A DNA stretch of 55,895 nt from an uncultured Spongiibacteraceae bacterium (GTDB lineage Bacteria; Pseudomonadota; Gammaproteobacteria; Pseudomonadales; CAMLJR01), in the NCBI GenBank assembly GCA_946480345.1, contig CAMLJR010000001.1, forward strand, positions 1 to 55,895. Direction: 5' to 3'. Below the pieces are notes generated by a model. That model made no database searches. It was given only the letters and a program-made list of their open reading frames with translations, and was not told the origin of the DNA. This document shows, one piece after another, positions 17,264-24,623 of this stretch (the stretch's first letter is position 1; each line of letters begins with the position of its first letter). Position numbers and translations under genes: made by a program.

Positions 17264-17599
17264 ATGAGCATAGCGACGGAGCTGGAAAACGGCAATCGGT
17301 GGTTGGTATACATCATCTGCTGCGATGACGGCAGTTTATATACCGGTATCACTACTGATTTGGCACGGCGTTGGCTGGAGCATAGCGGTCAGCGTAAAGG
17401 AGCGAAATTCTTCCGCGGACGCAAACCATCTCATATTGTTTACGTCGAGGGTGGACACGATCGTGGTTCTGCATTGCGTCGTGAGGCGGCAATCAAACGT
17501 TTATCGCGGCTGAAGAAAGAAGCTCTATTGCTGCTGGAGCAAAACCAGGTAGGTATTTTAGGGAAAGCGCAGTGGCCAGTTTCGACTGACGCCAATTAA
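17264..17599 (+). CDS. GIY-YIG nuclease family protein (YhbQ-like)
   Basis: A 111-residue protein consisting of one GIY-YIG domain. The motif appears as VYIICC and LYTGITTDLARRWLEH, followed by KGAKFFRGRKPSHIVYVE and the Arg/Lys-rich ALRREAAIKRLSRLKK helix typical of the UPF0213/YhbQ subfamily. These small stand-alone domains have nuclease folds, but their cellular substrate is unclear. The family-typical Tyr, Arg and Glu positions appear present (Tyr in LYTG, Arg in ARRW, Glu in RREAAIK). It is divergent from the small secreted protein gene. Confidence 0.85.
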   Translation: MSIATELENGNRWLVYIICCDDGSLYTGITTDLARRWLEHSGQRKGAKFFRGRKPSHIVYVEGGHDRGSALRREAAIKRLSRLKKEALLLLEQNQVGILGKAQWPVSTDAN

Positions 17600-17606
17600 A
17601 CAAATA

Positions 17607-17624
17607 CCGCACATCCGTGTGCGG
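17607..17624. terminator. hairpin between convergent genes
   Basis: CCGCACA at 17607-17613 pairs with TGTGCGG at 17618-17624 around the loop TCCG. Read on the minus strand the stem is followed by TATTTGTTT, so it most likely ends transcription of the His/Tyr-repeat protein gene and may also affect the GIY-YIG transcript. Confidence 0.6.
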
Positions 17625-17647
17625 CCGAACTTTAGAAATCGAATTAA

Positions 17648-17956
17648 TTAGAAATTGACCTGGATGGAGCCGCGAATATCGCGGTCGTAGTAATCGCGTC
17701 CGTAATAGACGGGACGTTCGTAGTACACCGGGCGCGCATAGTAAACGGGGCGCGAGTAATACACCGGGCGATAGTGAACGTGACGATCGCGATGCCAGTG
17801 GTGATCGCGATGTCCATGGCGATCCCGATGATGATGGTGCTCGCGATGGTTGTCCCAGCCGCGATGATGGCCATGGTGGTGCCGATCTCCGGCTTGGGCT
17901 GCTGTGCCGGCCAGCAAGCATGCGGCGGTAAAAGCGCTTAACCAGAGTTTTTTCAT
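17648..17956 (-). CDS. secreted His-rich protein with RPVYY repeats
   Basis: A 102-residue protein from the Met at 17956. It has a signal peptide (MKKLWLSAFTAACLLAGTAAQA), then a very His/Arg/Asp-rich segment, then four six-residue repeats of the form RPVYYx (x is Ser, Ala, Glu, Gly), ending in GRDYYDRD and a short tail GSIQVNF. The His-rich part suggests metal binding; the Tyr-rich repeats suggest a surface or matrix role. Similar small His/Tyr-rich exported proteins are known in gammaproteobacteria without a defined function. The repeat is also visible at DNA level with an 18-base period. An overlapping frame on the same strand is a shadow. Confidence 0.75.
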   Translation of the reverse strand: MKKLWLSAFTAACLLAGTAAQAGDRHHHGHHRGWDNHREHHHHRDRHGHRDHHWHRDRHVHYRPVYYSRPVYYARPVYYERPVYYGRDYYDRDIRGSIQVNF

Positions 17957-18128
17957 GAGCGTATCCTCGTAGTCTCTGATCTCGGTCGTGGGCGACCTTG
18001 GCGTAAGATTAGGTTTCACCGGCTGAACCATCCCTGAACGTTTTTAAAAATTTTCCGCGTACGTGATATGCACTATTGGCTGCTTGGCTGCTTGGCTTCG
18101 CCCTACTTATTAAATCGGATACCAGTTC

Positions 18129-18971
18129 ATGTTGAGTTATCGCCACGCCTTTCATGCCGGCAATCATGCCGATGTGTTGAAGCACATTGTTCTGTCGTTA
18201 TGCCTGGAATATTTAAAACAAAAAGAAAAGCCGGTGTGGTACATCGATACGCACGCCGGCGCCGGTGCATATTCGCTGCTGAGTAATGAAGCCGGTAAAA
18301 ATGCCGAATACAAAACAGGCATCGCGCCGCTGCTTGCCGCACGCGCCGAATTACCGGCGTTTCTGCAACCGTTTTGGTCTGTCATCGACGGCATGAATGC
18401 AGATCAATTGCAGACATATCCCGGCTCGCCGGCATTCGCCGCGAAATTGCTGCGCGATCAAGATCGGCTGCGGCTGTTTGAAATGCATCCGCAGGATACG
18501 CGTTTACTTGGGCAGCAATTTGCACGCGATCGCCGCATCGTTGTCGCCGACAGCGATGGCTTCGCGGGCTTGAAAGCGTTATTGCCGCCGTCGTCGCGGC
18601 GCGCATTCGTACTAATCGATCCGCCGTATGAATTGAAAGAAGATTACGTGAGGGTGCACAAAACATTGCAGGACGCATTGCGTCGTTTTGCGACTGGCAC
18701 GTTTGCAGTCTGGTATCCGTTACTGAGTCGCGAAGATGCGCCGCATTTAGCGAGCTCATTGCAAACATTGGAGGTGTCATGGTTGCGGGCCGAGCTAATG
18801 ATCGACAGACCGCGCGGTGAGTTCGGAATGTTCGGCAGCGGTATGTTTGTGATCAATCCGCCATGGACATTGCATGAGCAGTTGAAATTGCTGATGCCAC
18901 AATTGCAAGCGCTACTGGCGAATGCAGAGGCGGCGGATTTCGTTTTGGAATACCGGCCAGCTAAGCCTTAG
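18129..18971 (+). CDS. rlmJ: 23S rRNA (adenine(2030)-N6)-methyltransferase RlmJ
   Basis: A 280-residue SAM-dependent methyltransferase of normal RlmJ length. It begins MLSYRHAFHAGNHADVLKH, the characteristic N-terminus, and has DTHAGAGAYSL (SAM-binding) at about residues 40-50 and the catalytic DPPYE at 164-168 for N6-adenine methylation. RlmJ modifies A2030 of 23S rRNA. Its last 11 bases overlap the convergent yaiI-type gene. Confidence 0.95.
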   Translation: MLSYRHAFHAGNHADVLKHIVLSLCLEYLKQKEKPVWYIDTHAGAGAYSLLSNEAGKNAEYKTGIAPLLAARAELPAFLQPFWSVIDGMNADQLQTYPGSPAFAAKLLRDQDRLRLFEMHPQDTRLLGQQFARDRRIVVADSDGFAGLKALLPPSSRRAFVLIDPPYELKEDYVRVHKTLQDALRRFATGTFAVWYPLLSREDAPHLASSLQTLEVSWLRAELMIDRPRGEFGMFGSGMFVINPPWTLHEQLKLLMPQLQALLANAEAADFVLEYRPAKP

Positions 18972-19419
18972 CGGGATTGCGCGCCAGCCAGCGATCGAGA
19001 GCATTCGCGAATTTTGCTTTATCGCTATTATCGAGAGGCGGTGGGCCGCCGGTAATTTGTCCGCTGCTGCGAATCTCCTCCATTAAATTACGCACGCGCA
19101 GGCGTTCGCGAATATTTTCTTTATCGAGAATTTCGCCGCGCGCGTTGATAACCGCAACGCCATTCGGAATAACGTTCGCTGCCAGCGGAATATCGTTGGT
19201 GATGACGAGATCGCCACGTTGCGCATGCTCTTCGATATAACGATCGGCCGCGTCGAATCCCGGCTCGACCTGCACGCGGCGAATCCATTCCGATGGCGGA
19301 ATCTGCAATGCCTGATGCGCCACTAAAATGAGCGGGCGATGCAGGCGGATTGCCGAGCGAAATAAAATATCCTTCAGAACGCGCGGGCAGGCATCGGCAT
19401 CAATCCATATCGTCGACAT
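18961..19419 (-). CDS. YaiI/YqxD family protein (UPF0178)
   Basis: A 152-residue member of the UPF0178 (YaiI/YqxD) family. The N-terminus MSTIWIDADACPRVLKDIL and the internal DLVITNDIPLAANVI are signatures. The fold is thought to be PIN-like, with the conserved Asp residues (Asp8, Asp10 and the Asp of TNDI) suggesting a metal-dependent nuclease, but no function has been established. The gene ends inside the last codons of rlmJ on the opposite strand. Confidence 0.9.
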   Translation of the reverse strand: MSTIWIDADACPRVLKDILFRSAIRLHRPLILVAHQALQIPPSEWIRRVQVEPGFDAADRYIEEHAQRGDLVITNDIPLAANVIPNGVAVINARGEILDKENIRERLRVRNLMEEIRSSGQITGGPPPLDNSDKAKFANALDRWLARNPAKA

Positions 19420-19502
19420 CCACAGAACTCCGATAAATTTTCGATCGATAAAAAAGAGGCCGCATGGCGAACTCGGGATTTTCAGCTGGGCGGAAACAAA
19501 TT

Positions 19503-19925
19503 CTACTTGGCCGGTGCCGGTGCCGGTGCCGGTGCCGCATGACGATGATGTTCGTCGCGATCGTCGTCGTCATCGTCGATATGCGCGCCGATGCGTTTCA
19601 TGCGTTCATGACGCATATCGTGCATCGCGTCGAAAGCCTGTAATTGTTTCGGCGTCAACGTAGCCTTCAGCTGCGAATGCGTTTGTTCGCGCAGCTTCTT
19701 CATATCGTTGCGATAGGCTTCGAATTGCGGTTTGTATTTTTCGTGAATTGTTTTTCGCTGCTGTTGACCATCGTCGAGTATTTTTTTGATTTTTGCCGTT
19801 TGCGCGTCGTCAAGCTGCAACACTTTTTGCAGATTTTCCGCTTTCGGTTGATGCATTTCGGCAGGGTAGGCGTTAGCGATGGCGGATGCGCCAATCAGGG
19901 TGAAAGCAATTAATACGCGTTTCAT
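19503..19925 (-). CDS. Spy/CpxP-like periplasmic protein with acidic/His and Ala-Pro tail
   Basis: A 140-residue exported protein. After a signal peptide (MKRVLIAFTLIGASAIANA) it has two LTXXQ-like helical segments, LQLDDAQTAKIKKIL and ATLTPKQLQAFD, as in Spy/CpxP, periplasmic ATP-independent chaperones or stress sensors. The end is unusual: six consecutive Asp residues, a His-rich stretch, and AAPAPAPAPAK encoded by four tandem GGTGCC-type hexamers at 19511-19535. It lies 90 bases downstream of a BaeSR-like regulator gene on the same strand; in E. coli, BaeSR and CpxAR control spy, so it may be in that regulon or operon (inference). Confidence 0.75.
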   Translation of the reverse strand: MKRVLIAFTLIGASAIANAYPAEMHQPKAENLQKVLQLDDAQTAKIKKILDDGQQQRKTIHEKYKPQFEAYRNDMKKLREQTHSQLKATLTPKQLQAFDAMHDMRHERMKRIGAHIDDDDDDRDEHHRHAAPAPAPAPAK

Positions 19926-20015
19926 GATGTTCTCCTCGAACGTTGATTCGTGGGATCAGAGTACGACGAAATCGTGCAATAAATATGTAGCGATTGGACA
20001 AGCATCGTGGATGCG

Positions 20016-20696
20016 TTACTGCTTTTCGGCAGGCTCGAAACGATAGCCCGCGCCGTATACCGATTGAATGAATTCGCGCTGCGGCCAGGCTTCCGCCAAT
20101 TTTTTGCGGAGTTTTTTGATGTGGCTGTCGATGGTGCGGTCGCTGACGATGCGGTGATCGGTATACATGCACGACATTAAATGATCGCGCGAAAAAATTC
20201 GCCCCGGTTCGCTGATCAAGCGTTTCAGCAATTGAAATTCAACGGTTGTAAGCGGTACTGCGCCTTGCTCGAATTTCACTTCGAGCCGGTTATCGTCGAG
20301 CACTAGGCTGTTCGCAAGCGCGGCAACTTCGCCGCGAGCTCGCCGCAATACCGCTTTGACGCGCGATACCACTTCGCGCGGGCTGAAGGGTTTGCAGATG
20401 TAATCGTCAGCACCGAGTTCGAGGCCGAGCAATCGATCGACTTCTTCGACGCGCGCGGTCACCATCAGAATCGGCACGTTCGAAAACGTGCGAATCTCTT
20501 TGCATAGGCTGATGCCGTCGCGGCCAGGAAGCATGATGTCGAGCAATATCGCGGCGGGATCGAGTTTTTTTATCGCCTCGATGACTTGCGCGCCGTCGCC
20601 GATGCAATGCGCTTCGAATTCGGCCTGATGTAAATAATCGGCGAGCAGGCTGGCGAGTTTCGGTTCGTCTTCAACAATTAAAATACGGTTCGTCAT
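20016..20696 (-). CDS. OmpR/PhoB-type response regulator (BaeR-like)
   Basis: A 226-residue response regulator. The receiver domain has ILIVEDEP at the N-terminus, the phosphoacceptor Asp in ILLDIMLPGRDG (about residue 53), Thr in VTAR and Lys in CKPFSP. The C-terminal OmpR winged helix includes TTVEFQLLKRLISEPGR and SDRTIDSHIKKLRKKL. The similarity in layout is to BaeR. The ATG at 20696 follows four bases after the kinase stop, with an in-frame GTG at 20699 as an alternative, so the two are translated together. Confidence 0.92.
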   Translation of the reverse strand: MTNRILIVEDEPKLASLLADYLHQAEFEAHCIGDGAQVIEAIKKLDPAAILLDIMLPGRDGISLCKEIRTFSNVPILMVTARVEEVDRLLGLELGADDYICKPFSPREVVSRVKAVLRRARGEVAALANSLVLDDNRLEVKFEQGAVPLTTVEFQLLKRLISEPGRIFSRDHLMSCMYTDHRIVSDRTIDSHIKKLRKKLAEAWPQREFIQSVYGAGYRFEPAEKQ

Positions 20697-20700
20697 CACA

Positions 20701-22059
20701 TCACCGATAGGGAAGTTGCACGCGAATGGCGAGGCCGCCCAAAGCGGATGGCATGGCGTTAATAGTGCCCTGATGCGCGGCGACGATGCGCTGGCAAATG
20801 GCTAACCCGAGACCGGAGCCGCCGGTAGCGCGATTGCGCGAATCTTCAACGCGAAATAAATGATCGAATAATTTTGGCAATGCGGCCGAGGGTACGCCGG
20901 GTGCACTGTCGTCAATCGACAATTCCACACCGGTTTCGCCAGCACTTAATCGCACATGCACTTCGCCGCCGGCCTGCGTGTACTTGCGGCTGTTATCGAG
21001 CAAATTGTCGAGCAGTTGGCGCAGCCGATCCTCGTCGCCGAAAATTTCAATTTCCCGCGCTGGAATATCGACGATGAGTTTCAGATCGGCGCGTTCAAAC
21101 CGTTGTTGGTGCGACAGACATTGCTCGCGTGCGAGTTCGGCAATATCGCATTCGCTTTTTCGATATTGCAGCCCGCCGATATCGGCGGTGGTCAGTGCAT
21201 GTAAATCGTCGACCAGGCGCGTCAGGTGTTGCACTTCCTGCTGCAACGATTGCAGCTGCGCCTGATTTGCCGGACGCACACCGTCGAGAATTGCATCGAG
21301 TTCGCCGCGCAGAATCGCGAGCGGCGTGCGCAATTCGTGTGAAATATCCGCGAGCCAGCGCTTGCGGCTGGTGTCGTTTGCCGCGAGCGTGAGGGCGAGC
21401 TCGTTGAAATCGCGGGCGAGCGCGCCGAGTTCGTCGCCGCGTTCGGTCGGCAACGCCACCTGATAATTACCTTGCGTCAGTTGATGCGTACCGCCGGCGA
21501 GCTGTTTGATTGGTTTCACCAAATGCCGCGCCAACGGCAGCGCCATCAATGCGGCGACGGCCAGTAGCACGGTGCCGATCAGTAGCATCGTCGAGCGCTG
21601 GCGGCGCAAAAACTGTTCTTCGATGCCGGCGCGAATTTCTCCGTATTGCGGCACTACCAGCCAACCGATGGTTTCGTGATTGAGTTTGATCGGCACCATT
21701 GCGGTTGGCGGCGACGGTGGCTGTCCGACAATCAGCGCGCGATTCTGATCGAGCACCGCCAGCGGCGGACGTCCGCGCAGCATCGGCGGCGGCTCCGAGC
21801 GCGCCTGATGCGTTTCGAGCGCATTGAAAACGATGCGCCGAAACAAGCGCGGATCGATTCGCAGCGGCAGCCAGCTGCCGGTTTCGCTGTAAAACTCCGC
21901 CAGTTCCTCGGCAACTTCTTCCGCGCGTTGGATCTGACGGTTGTTGAGGTAATCGAGCAAGCCGCGCGCGAAACTCCACTGCGCCAACGCCATAACGGTC
22001 ACCACCAGCAGCAAACTGGCGGCCAGAATCGCGAGGAATATTTTCGATTGAATGCGCAT
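20701..22059 (-). CDS. sensor histidine kinase (BaeS-like)
   Basis: A 452-residue membrane histidine kinase. It has transmembrane segments at about 8-29 and 157-178 flanking a periplasmic domain of about 125 residues, a HAMP linker (about 178-232), the phosphoacceptor His241 in DISHELRTPLAIL, and an ATPase domain with DNLLDNSRKYT, DDSAPGVP and GGSGLGLAI. The kinase is upstream of and coupled to the response regulator. BaeS senses envelope stress such as misfolded proteins and toxic compounds; the Spy-like gene nearby supports a similar role (inference). Confidence 0.92.
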   Translation of the reverse strand: MRIQSKIFLAILAASLLLVVTVMALAQWSFARGLLDYLNNRQIQRAEEVAEELAEFYSETGSWLPLRIDPRLFRRIVFNALETHQARSEPPPMLRGRPPLAVLDQNRALIVGQPPSPPTAMVPIKLNHETIGWLVVPQYGEIRAGIEEQFLRRQRSTMLLIGTVLLAVAALMALPLARHLVKPIKQLAGGTHQLTQGNYQVALPTERGDELGALARDFNELALTLAANDTSRKRWLADISHELRTPLAILRGELDAILDGVRPANQAQLQSLQQEVQHLTRLVDDLHALTTADIGGLQYRKSECDIAELAREQCLSHQQRFERADLKLIVDIPAREIEIFGDEDRLRQLLDNLLDNSRKYTQAGGEVHVRLSAGETGVELSIDDSAPGVPSAALPKLFDHLFRVEDSRNRATGGSGLGLAICQRIVAAHQGTINAMPSALGGLAIRVQLPYR

Positions 22060-22173
22060 GAATGACCGTTATCGGCAGAGGCGGGGTAGCGTAGCGCCGA
22101 AAATGCTGCGCCGGCTATCGGTGACGGCGGCATTCATCGTTTTTGCACATTCGGGGCGGTATGGCCGAGCAAT

Positions 22174-22203
22174 AAAAAAGGCGCTGCAAGCAGCGCCTTT
22201 TTT
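22174..22203. terminator. bidirectional Rho-independent terminator
   Basis: The sequence AAAAAAGGCGCTG, CAAG loop, CAGCGCCTTTTTT forms a perfect GC-rich stem flanked by A-run and T-run at 22174-22203. On the minus strand it ends the ppnP transcript just before the BaeS-like gene begins; it can also work on the plus strand. Confidence 0.9.
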
Positions 22204-22217
22204 CACGGCGGGGGAGA

Positions 22218-22499
22218 TCAGCTGTACGTGCACAGATACGCGGTGTCCTGCTTCACTTGCAGCTGGAATTTCTGATTCGCCGCCACTTCAAACGAAGCGC
22301 CGCTCGCGAAAGTCTGCCAGGTATCGCTGCCGGGCAGTTTCACCGTCAGCGCGCCGCTGACGATTGTCATCACTTCGTGTTGGCTAGTGCCGAACTCGTA
22401 TTCGCCCGGCGCCATGACGCCGACAGTGGCCGGCAATTGCTCGCCTTGGAAGCCGATCGATTTCACCTTGCCGTCGAAATATTCGTTCACGTTGAACAT
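22218..22499 (-). CDS. ppnP: pyrimidine/purine nucleoside phosphorylase PpnP
   Basis: A 93-residue cupin-fold enzyme, the normal length for PpnP (YaiE). The start [17 protein letters not shown] and the internal [15 protein letters not shown] and [17 protein letters not shown] are family-typical. It catalyses phosphorolysis of several nucleosides to free base and ribose-1-phosphate. The gene follows the RNA helicase gene on the same strand by 33 bases and is followed by a strong terminator, so the two may be cotranscribed. Confidence 0.93.
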   Translation of the reverse strand: MFNVNEYFDGKVKSIGFQGEQLPATVGVMAPGEYEFGTSQHEVMTIVSGALTVKLPGSDTWQTFASGASFEVAANQKFQLQVKQDTAYLCTYS

Positions 22500-22532
22500 C
22501 AGATTGCTCCTTGTTGTTAATGACTCAGCCGA

Positions 22533-24371
22533 TCAAAGGGTAGAGGGTTTCAGCGCGAGGCGTTTGCGCGGTGCGGCGTCGCCGGCCGGCTTGCGTGCTT
22601 CGCGCGGTGCGCGGGTTTCGCGCCCCTCGCGTTTTTCACGCGGCGCGCGCGGTGCCGAATCGTCGTTTTCGCGACGCTTGCCGTAACTGCTGCGGCCCTC
22701 GTTCGCGGTGAACGGGGCGATGTTCATCATATGGCCGCGAATACGCACGGTTTTCAGATGCTGGAACATCTCGCCCGGCATGCCCTGCGGCAGATCGACG
22801 GTGCTGAAATCGTCGAACAATTGGATGCGGCCGATATTCGCGCTGTCGATGTTCGCTTCGTTCGCAATCGCGCCGACGATGTCGCTGACACGGATGTCAT
22901 GCGTGCGGCCGACGCCGATGCGGTAGCGATCCATCGGTGCATCGGAGCGTTCTCGCTCTTTTCTGGGCGGACGGTCGCCGCGCGGAGCGCGTTCGCCACG
23001 GTCACTACGTTCTTCGCGGCGCGGGCGCTCCGCAGCAACCGGTGCGGGAGCGGGCGGCAATTTCGCGTTCAGGCCTTGTTGGTCGGCGAGCAGCGCCAGC
23101 ATGCCGGCGGCGAGTTCGCCCATGGTCAGGCCGAGTTCGTTGCGCAATTCTTCGAGCGCGCCTTGCCACGATGCGGCATCGGCATGGCCGAGCTTTTCCG
23201 CGAGGGTCTGCTTGAAGCGTTCGCTGCGGCGTTGCTTCACTTCGGCGTCGGTCGGCAGTTCGAGATTTTGCAGCGGCTGACGCGTGAAGCGTTCGAGCAC
23301 CTGCACCTGACGGCGATCGCGCGGATCGGCGAGCAGCACGGCTTTGCCGGTGCGGCCGGCGCGACCGGTACGGCCGATGCGGTGTACATACGTGTCGTTA
23401 TCGTGCGGCAGGTCATAGTTGATGACGAGGCTGATGCGCTCGACATCGAGGCCACGGGCGGCGACATCGGTGGCAACCAGAACGTTGATCTTGCCGGATT
23501 TCAGCAGCGAAATGGTTTGCTCGCGCTGGGATTGATTCATGTCGCCGTTGATCGCTTGCGCGGCGTGACCGCAGTTCGCGAGGTGCTCGGCGACTTCGAC
23601 GGTGCTCTCGCGGGTACGGGTGAAAATGATCGCTGCATCGAATTCCTCGGCGGCGAGCAGACGCGCGACCGCGAGCGGTTTGTCGCGCTGACGTGCCCAA
23701 ATCACGTGTTGGGCAATGCGTTCAACGGTCATCGTTGCGGCCGGAATCACGATGCGCTCGGGTTCGCGCAGGTAGCGGTCGGCGATGTTTTTGACGCGCG
23801 GTGGCATCGTTGCCGAGAACAACGCGGTTTGCTGCTTGCCGCCGGTGTGGCCGAGGATCGCTTCGACGTCGTCGATGAAACCCATGCGCAGCATTTCGTC
23901 GGCTTCGTCCATCACCACCCAGCGCAAAGCGGACAGATCGAGACTTTTGCGATTCAAGTGATCGAGCAGGCGACCCGGCGTACCGACGATGATCTGCACG
24001 CCGCGTTTCAGCGCCTGCAATTGATCGCGCATCGACTGGCCGCCGTACACCGCGAGCACGCGGCACTGGCCGATGTTCTTGCTGTAGGTTTCGAATGCGG
24101 CGGCGACCTGCATCGCCAGTTCGCGTGTCGGTGCGAGGATCAATGCCTGCGGTTTGGCCGAGCTGTTATCGAGGGTGGCGACAATCGGCAGCGCGAACGC
24201 GGCGGTTTTGCCGGTGCCGGTCTGCGCCTGGCCGATCAGATCGCGGCCGGCGAGCAGCGCTGGAATCGCTTGTGCTTGAATCGGAGAGGGTTTTTGGTAG
24301 CCGAGGGTGGTCAGCGTGGAAATCAAAGTCTCGGGGAGGCCGAGACCGGTAAAATCGGTCGGTTCGCTCAT
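22533..24371 (-). CDS. DEAD-box ATP-dependent RNA helicase (DeaD/CsdA-type)
   Basis: A 612-residue DEAD-box helicase from the Met at 24371 (MSEPTDFTGLGLPETL). Motifs in order: Q-motif KPSPIQAQAIP, AQTGTGKT at 49-56, PTRELA, TPGRLLDHL, DEAD at 155-158, SAT, ARGLDVERI, and HRIGRTGRAGRTG. After the core there is an Arg/Pro/Glu-rich linker, a DbpA-type RNA-binding domain with RYRIGVGRTHDIRVSDIVG, and an Arg-rich basic tail. This is DeaD/CsdA-like: cold-shock and ribosome-assembly RNA unwinding. An in-frame upstream Met at 24413 is less likely as it adds 14 atypical residues. The opposite strand is also open for 566 codons, a shadow. Confidence 0.9.
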   Translation of the reverse strand: MSEPTDFTGLGLPETLISTLTTLGYQKPSPIQAQAIPALLAGRDLIGQAQTGTGKTAAFALPIVATLDNSSAKPQALILAPTRELAMQVAAAFETYSKNIGQCRVLAVYGGQSMRDQLQALKRGVQIIVGTPGRLLDHLNRKSLDLSALRWVVMDEADEMLRMGFIDDVEAILGHTGGKQQTALFSATMPPRVKNIADRYLREPERIVIPAATMTVERIAQHVIWARQRDKPLAVARLLAAEEFDAAIIFTRTRESTVEVAEHLANCGHAAQAINGDMNQSQREQTISLLKSGKINVLVATDVAARGLDVERISLVINYDLPHDNDTYVHRIGRTGRAGRTGKAVLLADPRDRRQVQVLERFTRQPLQNLELPTDAEVKQRRSERFKQTLAEKLGHADAASWQGALEELRNELGLTMGELAAGMLALLADQQGLNAKLPPAPAPVAAERPRREERSDRGERAPRGDRPPRKERERSDAPMDRYRIGVGRTHDIRVSDIVGAIANEANIDSANIGRIQLFDDFSTVDLPQGMPGEMFQHLKTVRIRGHMMNIAPFTANEGRSSYGKRRENDDSAPRAPREKREGRETRAPREARKPAGDAAPRKRLALKPSTL

Positions 24372-24450
24372 GATGCTCACTTGCTTGGGCGCCACACTAT
24401 GCCCAGGCCCCATGCAGTGGACAATCGGTAGCGACGATTAGGAGGCGCGC

Positions 24451-24456
24451 ATTCTA
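24451..24456 (-). promoter_or_regulatory. putative deaD-type helicase -10 element
   Basis: On the minus strand TAGAAT is directly followed by GCGCGCCTC, a sigma70 -10 box with a GC-rich discriminator identical over 13 bases to the one before rapA. It would give a leader of about 70 bases. No good -35 hexamer is visible. Confidence 0.5.
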
Positions 24457-24561
24457 GCCGCTGCGCATCGATTTGGCGATCAGGTAATTGTACCTACGGG
24501 TTTTATGGCTTTTGACCCGGAGCACTGCCGAGCTGGTTGCGCCGAACCGGGATGTTTTTCT

Positions 24562-24611
24562 TTCGGGGCAACGTGGCGATGTAGTAGTGGCACCGCAGCG
24601 CGTGCCCCGAA
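24562..24611. repeat. 9-bp inverted repeat in the intergenic region upstream of the helicase gene
   Basis: TTCGGGGCA at 24562-24570 pairs with TGCCCCGAA at 24603-24611 over a 32-base loop. It sits between the helicase promoter and the end of the next kinase gene. No T-run follows on either strand, so it is not an obvious terminator; a structured 3' end or binding site is possible. Confidence 0.5.
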
Positions 24612-24623
24612 TGTTAAAAGCAA

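Noticed and set aside
19511..19535. Hexamer repeat as a mobile or regulatory repeat
   Set aside because: The tandem GGTGCC hexamers are in frame and encode Ala-Pro repeats of the Spy-like protein.
22731..24431. A 566-codon open frame antisense to the DeaD-type helicase gene
   Set aside because: It is an exact mirror of a strong helicase gene, has no recognisable domain, and arises from the codon pattern of the coding strand; no ribosome site or promoter supports it.
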